Source: CAZCTC01 sp964501335 (GTDB lineage Bacteria; Chloroflexota; Anaerolineae; B4-G1; SLSP01). From it: a DNA stretch of 31,821 nt. Shown here piece after piece: positions 7,720-14,806 of the stretch. The notes under the pieces were generated by a model. That model had not been told where the DNA came from. It searched no databases and saw only the letters and a list, made by a program, of their open reading frames with translations. Where the stretch lies: NCBI GenBank assembly GCA_964501335.1, contig CAZCTC010000085.1, positions 1 to 31,821 on the forward strand, in the 5' to 3' direction. How positions within the stretch are numbered: the stretch's first letter is position 1; every line of letters begins with the position of its first letter. Position numbers and translations under genes: made by a program.

Positions 7720-8583
7720 TTATTGTTGTCCGAAGCGGCGCAGGAGTGCCAGCAGTGTAAATGAAACAGCGAAAAGCACGGCGGAAAGCGCCAGGGCAGT
7801 CTCGCTGTTTTGTTCAAATCCCAGGTAGATCAACAAAGGAATGGTTTGGGTGCGTCCGGCGAGGTTGCCGGCGAAAAAGAGCGTCGCTCCGAATTCTCCC
7901 AGTGCCCGGGTCCAGCTCATGGCGGCGCCGGCGATCAGGGCGGGGGCGGCAACCGGCAACATGACCCGGGTAAAAAGCTGCCAGGGATCGGCACCTTCGG
8001 TGCTGGCCGCTTCTTCTAATTGGGGATCAATGGCCGCAAAGCCGATGCGGGCTGCCCGGACGTAAAGAGGGCCGGCGACAAAGATTTGAGCCACGATGAC
8101 GGCGGCTGAGGTGAAGGGGAGGGTGATGCCCAGCATGGAAATTCCAGGCCCAAGAATGCCGCGCCGGCCGAAGGCCATCAACAGAGCCAGTCCGGCCACG
8201 GAAGGCGGTAGAACGACCGGCAGATCGAGCAGCACTTCCAGGACGGCGCGGCCCCGAAAGTTCCAGCGGGCGAGGATATAGGCCAGTGGCGTGCCGGTTA
8301 TCACGATGGTCAATAAACTGAGGGCACTGGTCCAGAGGCTTAATTTGAGGGCCTGATAAGCTGCCGGATCGGAAAAAGCGGCCGGCCAGTCGGTTTGACC
8401 GGCCCGCCAGAGCAGCGCACCCAGGGGCAAGACCAGCAGGATAACCAGCACACTCCCCGGAAGGATCAGCCGCCAGTTTGCGGCCGGGGGCATTACCGGA
8501 CCGTGGAGGGGTTTATTTTTTCCCTCAGTCGTTTGAGACTCCATTGCGGCGCGGGGACGTGCCAGGGTTCCTGTCAGGTCCAT
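7720..8583 (-). CDS. modB: Molybdate ABC transporter permease (ModB)
   Basis: The 287-residue inner-membrane protein has several membrane spans and the permease EAA-like loop EEAASTEGADPWQLFTRVMLPVAAPALIAGA (about 190-220), the site that couples to the ATPase. GTPLAYILARWNFRGRAVLEVLLDLPVVLPPSVAGLALLMAFGRRG is characteristic of ModB/CysT-type permeases, as is GEFGATLFFAGNLAGRTQTIPLLIYLGFE near the end. An earlier in-frame ATG at 8691 would overlap modA by 100 bp. I prefer the ATG at 8583 (MDLTGTLARPR), 7 bp after the modA stop, although its ribosome site is weak. No ModC ATPase follows: downstream is only a repeat and a convergent gene. Tungstate rather than molybdate is possible. Confidence 0.88.
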   Translation of the reverse strand: MDLTGTLARPRAAMESQTTEGKNKPLHGPVMPPAANWRLILPGSVLVILLVLPLGALLWRAGQTDWPAAFSDPAAYQALKLSLWTSALSLLTIVITGTPLAYILARWNFRGRAVLEVLLDLPVVLPPSVAGLALLMAFGRRGILGPGISMLGITLPFTSAAVIVAQIFVAGPLYVRAARIGFAAIDPQLEEAASTEGADPWQLFTRVMLPVAAPALIAGAAMSWTRALGEFGATLFFAGNLAGRTQTIPLLIYLGFEQNSETALALSAVLFAVSFTLLALLRRFGQQ

Positions 8584-8590
8584 GGTTGTT

Positions 8591-9400
8591 TTACCGGGCA
8601 GGGGTGAGGCCCCAGCGTAACAGAATGGCCTGTCCCTGGTGGTCCAGCATAAAGTCGATGAAGGTTTTGGCCAGCTGAGGTTGCGGCGCATTTTTCAGCG
8701 GGGCGATGAAGTATTCGGTTTTGACATTGGCCTCGGCCGGAATTTCCAATAGTTTGAGATCCGGGGAGATGACCGTATCGGAGAGATAGACGATGCCGGC
8801 GTCGGCTTCGCCCATTTCTACCTTTTCGCGGACATCGTGGACATTGGCTTCATTGGAGACGACGTTGGCGAGGACTTTATCTTTGTAGCCGGCGCCTTCG
8901 GTGCTTTCCAGATTGGCGAGAACGACACGGGCGTAATCACCGGCCGGCACGCCTTCGGCGCCCAGCACCAGTTTGATGCCGGGTCTGGCCAGGTCGGCCA
9001 GGGTGGCGATGTTGGCCGGATTGGTGGGGGGCAGGATTACGACCATGGTGCCGGTCGCCAGGAGTTGCGGAGCGTCTTTATCGATCAGTCCGGCTGCGAT
9101 GACGTTATCAATCTGTTTGCGATTGGCGGAAACGAAGACATCGGCCGGCGCGCCTTCGATGATCTGGTTGCTGAGGATTTGCGAACCGGCAAAGTTGAAG
9201 GTGATGACGGCGCCGGGGTTGGCTTTTTCATATTCCCGACCGATTTCTTTGAAGGAATCGTTCATGGAAGAGGCCGCGAAGATAGTCAATGCGGTAGTGG
9301 GAATCGGCGTTTCGGTGGGGGCCGGCGGCGGTGTGGGCGTGGAGCAGCCGGCGAGCAGGATGAGGGCGAGGGACATGAGAAGAGAGAGCTTCTTAAACAT
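8591..9400 (-). CDS. modA: Molybdate-binding lipoprotein (ModA)
   Basis: This is a periplasmic/extracytoplasmic substrate-binding protein of 269 residues from the ATG at 9400, which has GAAAGGAT about 8 bp upstream. A longer frame to 9460 exists, but it would place the signal peptide inside the protein. The N-terminus is a lipoprotein signal with LAGC and Cys19 as the lipid-bearing residue, then a proline-rich tether. The mature domain has ModA hallmarks: LTIFAASSMNDSFKEIG, FNFAGSQILSNQIIEGAPADVFVSANRKQID and the later VLANVVSNEANVHDVREKVEMGEADAGIVYLSD. It delivers molybdate or tungstate to ModB. Transcription probably starts at the promoter at 9467-9494. Confidence 0.92.
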   Translation of the reverse strand: MFKKLSLLMSLALILLAGCSTPTPPPAPTETPIPTTALTIFAASSMNDSFKEIGREYEKANPGAVITFNFAGSQILSNQIIEGAPADVFVSANRKQIDNVIAAGLIDKDAPQLLATGTMVVILPPTNPANIATLADLARPGIKLVLGAEGVPAGDYARVVLANLESTEGAGYKDKVLANVVSNEANVHDVREKVEMGEADAGIVYLSDTVISPDLKLLEIPAEANVKTEYFIAPLKNAPQPQLAKTFIDFMLDHQGQAILLRWGLTPAR

Positions 9401-9452
9401 GGGGCATCCTTTCTGCGAAAATTGGGTTGAGGTGTTCGAGTTTGGTATTGGA

Positions 9453-9471
9453 ATACTCAATAAATGAGTAT
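9453..9471. promoter_or_regulatory. Inverted repeat overlapping the modA -10: candidate operator
   Basis: ATACTCA-ATAAA-TGAGTAT is a perfect 7-bp inverted repeat with a 5-bp centre. On the minus strand its first half overlaps the -10 hexamer of the modA promoter. A repressor bound here would block RNA polymerase; molybdate-responsive control is the natural guess. The sequence is not an obvious copy of the E. coli ModE site. Confidence 0.55.
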
Positions 9472-9494
9472 AAGGGGGATAGGGTAAAAGTCAA
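9467..9494 (-). promoter_or_regulatory. Predicted promoter of modAB
   Basis: On the minus strand TTGACT (9494-9489) and TATACT (9472-9467) are separated by 16 bp, a strong sigma70-like match 67 bp upstream of the modA ATG. Confidence 0.7.
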
Positions 9495-9508
9495 GCTTTA
9501 TTTTTTTT

Positions 9509-9590
9509 CATTTTTCGGCGGCTTTCTGAAGCCGCCGAAAAATGTTTTTTCTTTCCCGTGTTTTCCGGGATGACTGCACGGGTCGATATT
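9509..9590 (-). repeat. Dispersed hairpin repeat copy (minus orientation)
   Basis: The hairpin at 9509-9544 has 16-bp arms (CATTTTTCGGCGGCTT / AAGCCGCCGAAAAATG) around TCTG. On the plus strand it is followed by TTTTTTCTTTCCCG...CCGGGATGACTGCACGGGTCG, the complement of the family's upstream module (CGACC..GTGC..TCCCGG). It lies 15 bp upstream of the modA -35. Confidence 0.75.
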
Positions 9591-9592
9591 TT

Positions 9593-10873
9593 CTAGAAAA
9601 TCGACATCAGACCGGAACCCAGCGTGAAGATCGAGGCGATGATGATGACGATTGTGCAGACGATGGCAAAGTACTTTTTAAATTTGCTGTTGACATGCTT
9701 TTTCATCAAGGCTTTATTGCTGGTCAGTCGGATCAGATAGAAAAAGACCAGGGGAAGGATCATAGCGTTGAGAGCCTGGCTGGCGATGGCCATCTGGAAC
9801 ATGGAGATGCGCAGGAAGAGGACGATGATGCCGGCGAGGAGCAGCTGGCCGGCGAAAAGGGTGTAGAAGGTGCGGCTTTGTTTAAAGGAGCTGTCGAGGC
9901 TGCCCGAGATGCCGAAAAATTCGGCGAAGGCGTAGGAGGTGGAGAGCGAGACGATCACCACGCCCATAAAGCCGGCATTGAGCATTCCGAGGGCAAACAG
10001 GAAGCTGGCCATTTCGCCTGCGAAGGGCTTGATTGCCAGGGCGGCCTGTTCTCCGGATTCCAGGGCGATGCCGTGAGAGAAAAGGGTTGCCGCCGTGGCG
10101 ATAATCATAAAGAAGGAGAAGAAATCGGTCAGAAAGGCACCCCAGTAGGTCTCCGCTACGGCATAGCCGATTTTGTCGGGGTCGATTTTCTTATCGTAAG
10201 CAAAGCTGCTGACGAAGAACTGTCCCCAGGGGGTAATGGTGGTTCCCAGGACGCCCATCCCGATGATCAGATATTCTTTCCAGTAAGCCGGGGTGAAGTT
10301 GACGCCGTGGGGGTAGATCAGGTTGCCCAGGGCCAGACCCCAATCGGGTTGAGATTTTACGGCGGAGATAATGTAACAGATATAAAAAAGGCTGGCCAGC
10401 AACATGATGTTTTGGGTCAATTTGTAATTGCCGCGGGTGACAAAGATAAAGATGACCAGCAACATGAGAATGACCGTAGGGATGGCGGGGAGACCGATCA
10501 TGGGGGCGACCGCTTTAATGACATTCAGATCTGAAACGATGGTGCCCAGATTGGCAATTAAAAGGCTGGCAAAAATAAAGAAAGCCGCTTTAACGCCGTA
10601 TTTTTCACGGATGAGATCGGCCAGCCCGCGGTTGGTGGCGACAGTCAATCGCATTCCCATTTCCTGAGTGATTCCTAACAACAGGGTAATCAATGCCAAA
10701 GGAAAAAGGATGGGGTAACCCAGTTTGGCGCCGGACAGGCTATAGGTGGCCACGCCGGCGGCATCGTTATCGGCCATGGCCGTAATGGTGGCCGGGCCGA
10801 AGACGGAGAAGAAGAGCAGCAGGATTTTGAACCGGCCGTGCAGCAGTGAATCGAGTCTTTCTCGCAGTTTCAT
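9593..10873 (-). CDS. Nramp-family divalent metal transporter, divergent (possibly Mg2+-type)
   Basis: The 426-residue, roughly 11-span membrane protein has the Nramp/SLC11 fold signature. In the first span the hallmark DPGN metal motif reads DAAG (Asp37-Gly40, context TAMADNDAAGVATY). In the sixth span the usual MPH is replaced by TPW (GTTITPWGQFF). The Asp is therefore kept, while the Asn and Met soft-metal ligands are lost. Such substitutions fit the divergent branch that, as I recall, includes the Nramp-related magnesium transporters, rather than classic Mn/Fe MntH. The start has AAAGGTGG about 8 bp upstream. It lies 95 bp downstream of a soluble protein with MgtE-N and CBS domains, in the same direction, which strengthens the magnesium idea. 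Nramp membership is firm; the ion is inferred. Confidence 0.9.
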   Translation of the reverse strand: MKLRERLDSLLHGRFKILLLFFSVFGPATITAMADNDAAGVATYSLSGAKLGYPILFPLALITLLLGITQEMGMRLTVATNRGLADLIREKYGVKAAFFIFASLLIANLGTIVSDLNVIKAVAPMIGLPAIPTVILMLLVIFIFVTRGNYKLTQNIMLLASLFYICYIISAVKSQPDWGLALGNLIYPHGVNFTPAYWKEYLIIGMGVLGTTITPWGQFFVSSFAYDKKIDPDKIGYAVAETYWGAFLTDFFSFFMIIATAATLFSHGIALESGEQAALAIKPFAGEMASFLFALGMLNAGFMGVVIVSLSTSYAFAEFFGISGSLDSSFKQSRTFYTLFAGQLLLAGIIVLFLRISMFQMAIASQALNAMILPLVFFYLIRLTSNKALMKKHVNSKFKKYFAIVCTIVIIIASIFTLGSGLMSIF

Positions 10874-10968
10874 ATCTTATCCACCTTTCTCGTTTATTTT
10901 TTCGTGCCCCAAGAGAGGGCGGGAAGCTTTTTTTTCTTTCTCCTTTAAAACGGTAATTTCCTTTGAGA

Positions 10969-12225
10969 TTACCTGTAAATGCGCGGGATGCGCTTTTTCC
11001 AGCTGGTGGGAATGATTTTATCGAGGGCGTCGTCGGCTGTGACGATGCCCTGCAGGCGGTCATATTCGTCTACGACGGGCACCGCCAGCAGATTGTATTT
11101 GGCGACCCGGCGGGCTACTTCTTCCTGACTGTCGTCGAGTTTGACGCTGACGGTGCGGGTGTGCATGAATTCTGAAACGGGTGTTTGCGGTTGGGAGAGG
11201 ATCAGGTCGCTGAGGGAGAAGACGCCCATTAACCGGCCGGTCTTATCGGTCACATAGACATAGAAGATCGTTTCTGCTTCGCCGGCGTGCTCGCGCAGGT
11301 AGCAGATGGCCTGCTCGGCGGTCAGTTGGGGCGGGACGACGGCATATTCGGTGGTCATGATACCGCCGGCCGTGTCTTCTTCATAGGTCAGCAGGCGGCG
11401 AACATCTTTCGCTTCTTCCGCTTCCATCAGGTTGAGCAGGGCGGCGCTGCGGGGTTCGGGGAGTTCGGCCAGCAGGTCGGCTGCTTCATCGGGCGCCATT
11501 TCTTCGAGGATGTCGGCAACTTTTTCGTTGGACATCGTTTCTACCAGGCTGGCCTGGAAGTCGGGTTCGACTTCTTCCAGGGCATCGGCTACGGTTTCGA
11601 CATCGAGCGATTCCAGCAGCCGGCTGCCTTCGAGGCGGTTCAGGTCGCTGAGGATTTCCGCGATATCGGCGGGGTGCAGGTCCTGGGTTTTACTGCTGGG
11701 GACTTTCAGCCGCATCGGGCCTTCATCGGGCAACAGCTCTACATCGTCCCAGGAGATAATTCCGGGTTTCAACGACAACTTCAGACGTTCGGAGATTTTC
11801 TGCGCGGCCCTGGCCAGACCCAGACGGCGTAACAATCCGAGACTGCCGATATCGACATTGGAGGCGTAGTATCGGTCATTGATGCGTACCAGTTCCAGGT
11901 CATTGACCCGGACCACACGCACGCCGTCGACATCAATGATCTGTCGATCCAGCACATCACTGATCAGATTGAAATCGCGTTCGCCTGGAAGGTAGGGGGA
12001 TAGTTCTTCTACCCTGTGGATCAATGAGATACTGGGCGCGAAAAATACCAACACTTCAGTGAGAGGTACATTGAGTTTTTCTTCGCCGCGTTTTATGACC
12101 AACGCGACAAGTTCGGGGTGTTTCATCTCCCCGCGGAAGGTAGCGATAATATCGATTACCTTTCCCACCGGTTCGCCATCAGCATCCACCACCAGGCGGT
12201 TGTCGAACTCACTCAAATAAGGCAT
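10969..12225 (-). CDS. PRC-barrel / MgtE N-terminal / CBS-pair protein without a channel domain
   Basis: The 418-residue soluble protein has, in order: a PRC-barrel-like start (FDNRLVVDADGEPVGKVIDI, about 5-60), a second barrel-like segment near 90-150, an MgtE_N superhelical domain (about 195-300, with DIAEILSDLNRLEGSRLLESL, VADALEEVEPDFQASLVE and VADILEEMAPDEAADLLAELP) and a CBS pair (about 300-405, with TAGGIMTTEYAVV, LMGVFSLSDLIL and LQGIVTADDALDKI). In MgtE these parts form the cytosolic Mg2+ sensor that gates the channel. Here the protein ends after the CBS pair, with no membrane helices. The ATG at 12225 is chosen for TGGAGATG about 8 bp upstream; a longer frame to 12354 runs across the promoter. 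It probably forms an operon with the Nramp-like gene. Confidence 0.9.
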   Translation of the reverse strand: MPYLSEFDNRLVVDADGEPVGKVIDIIATFRGEMKHPELVALVIKRGEEKLNVPLTEVLVFFAPSISLIHRVEELSPYLPGERDFNLISDVLDRQIIDVDGVRVVRVNDLELVRINDRYYASNVDIGSLGLLRRLGLARAAQKISERLKLSLKPGIISWDDVELLPDEGPMRLKVPSSKTQDLHPADIAEILSDLNRLEGSRLLESLDVETVADALEEVEPDFQASLVETMSNEKVADILEEMAPDEAADLLAELPEPRSAALLNLMEAEEAKDVRRLLTYEEDTAGGIMTTEYAVVPPQLTAEQAICYLREHAGEAETIFYVYVTDKTGRLMGVFSLSDLILSQPQTPVSEFMHTRTVSVKLDDSQEEVARRVAKYNLLAVPVVDEYDRLQGIVTADDALDKIIPTSWKKRIPRIYR

Positions 12226-12287
12226 GGCGCATCTCCACGTAGAAAATAGGGGCCCGAGCGTTGAAACCGGACGCAAGGGTCCCTGTG

Positions 12288-12315
12288 AGTATAGGCATTT
12301 TAACAATATTTGCAA
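12288..12315 (-). promoter_or_regulatory. Predicted promoter for the MgtE-N/CBS - Nramp operon
   Basis: On the minus strand TTGCAA (12315-12310) and TATACT (12293-12288) are spaced by 16 bp, leaving a leader of about 55 nt before the ATG. No recognisable magnesium riboswitch was seen in that short leader. Confidence 0.55.
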
Positions 12316-12339
12316 TGGCTTGAAAATGGTTAAGGCAGA

Positions 12340-12510
12340 AGTAGACAGCAGCAAGTAGACAGCTTGTGTTGCTCTGGAAAAGGCCCATGTTTTCGGCGGC
12401 TTTCTGAAGCCGCCGAAAACATAAACAAAAAAACTCTCTCTTCCGATCCAGCGCGTCGTGTTTTACGGGGAAAGGGCCATTTGCGGGACGTTACAAGGCC
12501 CCCGGCCCTT
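12340..12510 (+). repeat. Complete dispersed hairpin repeat
   Basis: Parts in order: GTAGACAGCAGCAAGTAGAC (from 12341), GCTCTGGAAAAGGCCC, hairpin 12387-12422 (ATGTTTTCGGCGGCTT / AAGCCGCCGAAAACAT, loop TCTG), AAACAAAAAAACTCTCTC, CAGCGCGTCGTGTTTTAC and TTTGCGGGACGTTACAAGGC. This is one of the best full-length copies. Confidence 0.85.
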
Positions 12511-12518
12511 ACTATAGC

Positions 12519-12738
12519 GGCCTATTTTCAGGACAGAAGGTCATGCCGGGGGCGGTATCCCGAAAAATGAAAATGGTTTTCAGGCGAGAGGGCGCCCACG
12601 CAGGGGCGCCCCTACATTGGCGGTGTTCGGGTAGGGGCGGCCCGATGTGGCCGCCCTCGGGGAGATTTTGCACGGCGGGGGCTATTTTCAGGACAGAACG
12701 TTATGCAGGGGGCGGCACCCCGAAGGATGAAAATGGAT
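12519..12738. repeat. Second-family repeat with covarying hairpins, homologous to 56-300
   Basis: CTATTTTCAGGACAGAA occurs at about 12524 and 12685, with GGGGGCGG...CCCGAA..ATGAAAATGG after each. Between them GGGCGCCC/GGGGCGCCCC and GGGGCGGCC/GGCCGCCC replace the GGGTACCC and GGGGCGAC/GTCGCCC stems of the copy near position 137-200, while the connecting sequence is unchanged. The whole of 12226-12988 has no credible gene. Confidence 0.75.
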
Positions 12739-12842
12739 TATCCGGCGCGGTTTCCTGGGATTTCATCCCAGGCTTACCTAAACCACCCTTTCAGGGTTTA
12801 AGAAGGCGCCTGTCAACGCAATGCGACAAAAAAAGGGGAAGA

Positions 12843-12880
12843 GGGGAATTTGCACGCCTTCTGAGGCGTGCAAATTCCCC
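12843..12880. repeat. Isolated hairpin with family loop
   Basis: GGGGAATTTGCACGCCT (12843-12859) pairs perfectly with AGGCGTGCAAATTCCCC (12864-12880) around TCTG. On the minus strand it is followed by TCTTCCCCTTTTTTT, so it can be a second terminator behind the ABC exporter operon. Confidence 0.75.
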
Positions 12881-12892
12881 CAAAAAACAAAT

Positions 12893-12942
12893 CCCCCCTG
12901 CTTCGCACCCCATCTGCGTCTTTGGGGTGCGAAGCAGGGGGG
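12893..12942 (-). terminator. Terminator hairpin downstream of the ABC exporter operon
   Basis: CCCCCCTGCTTCGCACCCCA (12893-12912) is fully complementary to 12923-12942 with a 10-nt loop. On the minus strand the stem is followed by ATTTGTTTTTTGG. It lies 46 bp after the stop of the second exporter half. Confidence 0.75.
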
Positions 12943-12988
12943 CAGGGGGGATAGAGGGCCAGCGAAGCCTATTTTCAGGCCCGGTTAT

Positions 12989-14797
12989 TCATGGAGCGGC
13001 GACGGGGGCGGGCCGGTAGTCCGGCGATTGATGGCGGAAATAGGTGTCGTAGAGTTCGGCGTAGTGTCCACCCTGTTGCAACAGCCCGGTGTGACTGCCC
13101 ATCTCGATGATCCGCCCTTTTTTCAGGACGATGATCCGATCGACGGCGCGGACGGTGGAAAGCCGATGGGCGATGAGGATCGAGGTGGAGCGCCGCAGGA
13201 TCAACGAGATGGCGTCCTGGATTTGCATTTCGGTGAAGGGATCGATGCTGGCGGTGGCTTCATCCAGGATGAAGATGGCCGGTTCCTGGACCAGCACGCG
13301 GACCAGGGCGACCAGCTGGCGTTGTCCCATCGAAAGGCGGGCACCCCGCTCGCCGACATCGGATTGCAGCCCCTGCGGCAGCGTTTCCAGCCATTCCCCC
13401 TCGCCGATTTGACGGGCGACGGCGTAGATTTCGGCATCGCTCAGGCCGGGCCGGGCGTAGCGGATGTTGTCGGCGACGGTGCCAGAGAAGAGGTAGGGGG
13501 CCTGGGAGACGATCCCTAACTGGCGGCGATAACCGGCCAGATCGAGAGTGCGGATGTCGTGGTCGTCGACCAGGATGCGCCCTTTCTGGAATTCGTAGAA
13601 GCGGGCGATCAGGCGGGCGATACTCGATTTCCCGGCGCCCGTGTGTCCCACAAAGGCGATATTTTCCCCCGGCGTGATCTCCAGATCGAAATCCTCCAGG
13701 ACCTGTTCTTGAGTGGTGTAGCGGAAATGGACATCTTCGAAGCGCAGGGCGCCCTTTAATTGGGGAGCCGGGAGATTGTCGGTTTGATGGACGGTGGGCT
13801 GCGCATCCATCAGGGCGAAAAGCCGTTCGGCGGCGGAGAGTCCGCCCTGGATCTGGCTCCAGAAGGCCGAGGCGTTCATGACCGGGAACCAGAAGCGGTC
13901 GACGCTGGTGACGAAGAGGTTCCAGGCCCCGATGGTGATCGCCCCGACAGAGGCCGGAATGCCGCCGCCGTAGACCAGGATGGCGGTGCCGATGCCGGAA
14001 AGGGCGTTGAGGACCGGGAAGAGAGTGGCCAGAGTCAGGCCGCGGCGCAGGTTGACTTTGAATGATTCGCCGTTGACGCGGCTGAATTCCTGGTAGATCC
14101 GGCCTTCCTGGCGGAAATTTTTGGCGACGGCGATGCCGGAGATCGATTCCTGGATCGAGGCGTTGACTTCGGCCAGCACCTGGAATCCTTTACGGGTCAC
14201 GTCGCGGGCGATTCGGCGGAAGCCGAGCGCGACGAAGAAGGCCATCGGTGTGACGGCGAGCAGGATCAGGGTCAATTGCCAGGAAATCCCGAAGAGCACG
14301 ATCAGCAGGAGGACGACCATGACGAGCTGACTGATGAAATCGGTCAGGAGCTGGGCGACCTGGGCGAATTCTTCGGTGTCGGAGGTGATCCGGCTGATGA
14401 TTTTGCCGGTGCGAAATTCATCAAAGAAGGACATATCGTGGCGGATGGCGGCGGAGAAGGCGTCGTGGCGCAGGGCCATGATCACATCGCTGATGATGCG
14501 GACAGTGGCCCGGCGCCGCCACCAGTTGCCGACCCAGTGGACGATGCCCAGGATCAGGACGATTCCCACCAGCGACCCTATCCATGGGGATTGGGGAGTG
14601 GCAATGAGGATATCCAGCCCGCGAGAGACGATGAGGGGTTGGGCGGCGTCGGCCAGGGCCAGCAGGGTGACGATGCCGGAGATTCCCAAGACTCTGGCGC
14701 GGTGGGGCTTGAAATAGCTCAAGATGCGGACGGCCAGTTCCCGGTCGGTATACTGGCGGTCATAGGCTTCGCTGTTCAGTCCGAAGAAAAATCCCAT
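12989..14797 (-). CDS. ABC exporter half-transporter B (TMD-NBD)
   Basis: The 602-residue product has an N-terminal six-span membrane domain (about 25-320) fused to an ATPase domain (about 350-590), the layout of multidrug/lipid exporters. Walker A is GHTGAGKSS (Lys390), the Walker B end is ILDEATASID with catalytic Glu513, and the H-loop is IAHRLS. The signature reads LSMGQ instead of LSGGQ (Met490). The upstream half carries an Asp in place of its catalytic Glu. In a heterodimer, this signature and that Walker B face the same ATP pocket, so one site is degenerate and the site using this Glu is active. The ATG at 14797 has GAGGAAGAG upstream, inside the end of the preceding gene, and lies 9 bp after its stop. 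The substrate is unknown. Confidence 0.92.
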   Translation of the reverse strand: MGFFFGLNSEAYDRQYTDRELAVRILSYFKPHRARVLGISGIVTLLALADAAQPLIVSRGLDILIATPQSPWIGSLVGIVLILGIVHWVGNWWRRRATVRIISDVIMALRHDAFSAAIRHDMSFFDEFRTGKIISRITSDTEEFAQVAQLLTDFISQLVMVVLLLIVLFGISWQLTLILLAVTPMAFFVALGFRRIARDVTRKGFQVLAEVNASIQESISGIAVAKNFRQEGRIYQEFSRVNGESFKVNLRRGLTLATLFPVLNALSGIGTAILVYGGGIPASVGAITIGAWNLFVTSVDRFWFPVMNASAFWSQIQGGLSAAERLFALMDAQPTVHQTDNLPAPQLKGALRFEDVHFRYTTQEQVLEDFDLEITPGENIAFVGHTGAGKSSIARLIARFYEFQKGRILVDDHDIRTLDLAGYRRQLGIVSQAPYLFSGTVADNIRYARPGLSDAEIYAVARQIGEGEWLETLPQGLQSDVGERGARLSMGQRQLVALVRVLVQEPAIFILDEATASIDPFTEMQIQDAISLILRRSTSILIAHRLSTVRAVDRIIVLKKGRIIEMGSHTGLLQQGGHYAELYDTYFRHQSPDYRPAPVAAP

Positions 14798-14806
14798 GGC
14801 TCTTCC

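Noticed and set aside
9542..10534. 330-codon plus-strand frame opposite the Nramp-like gene
   Set aside because: Asp/Gly/Glu-rich shadow of membrane-protein codons with no motif.
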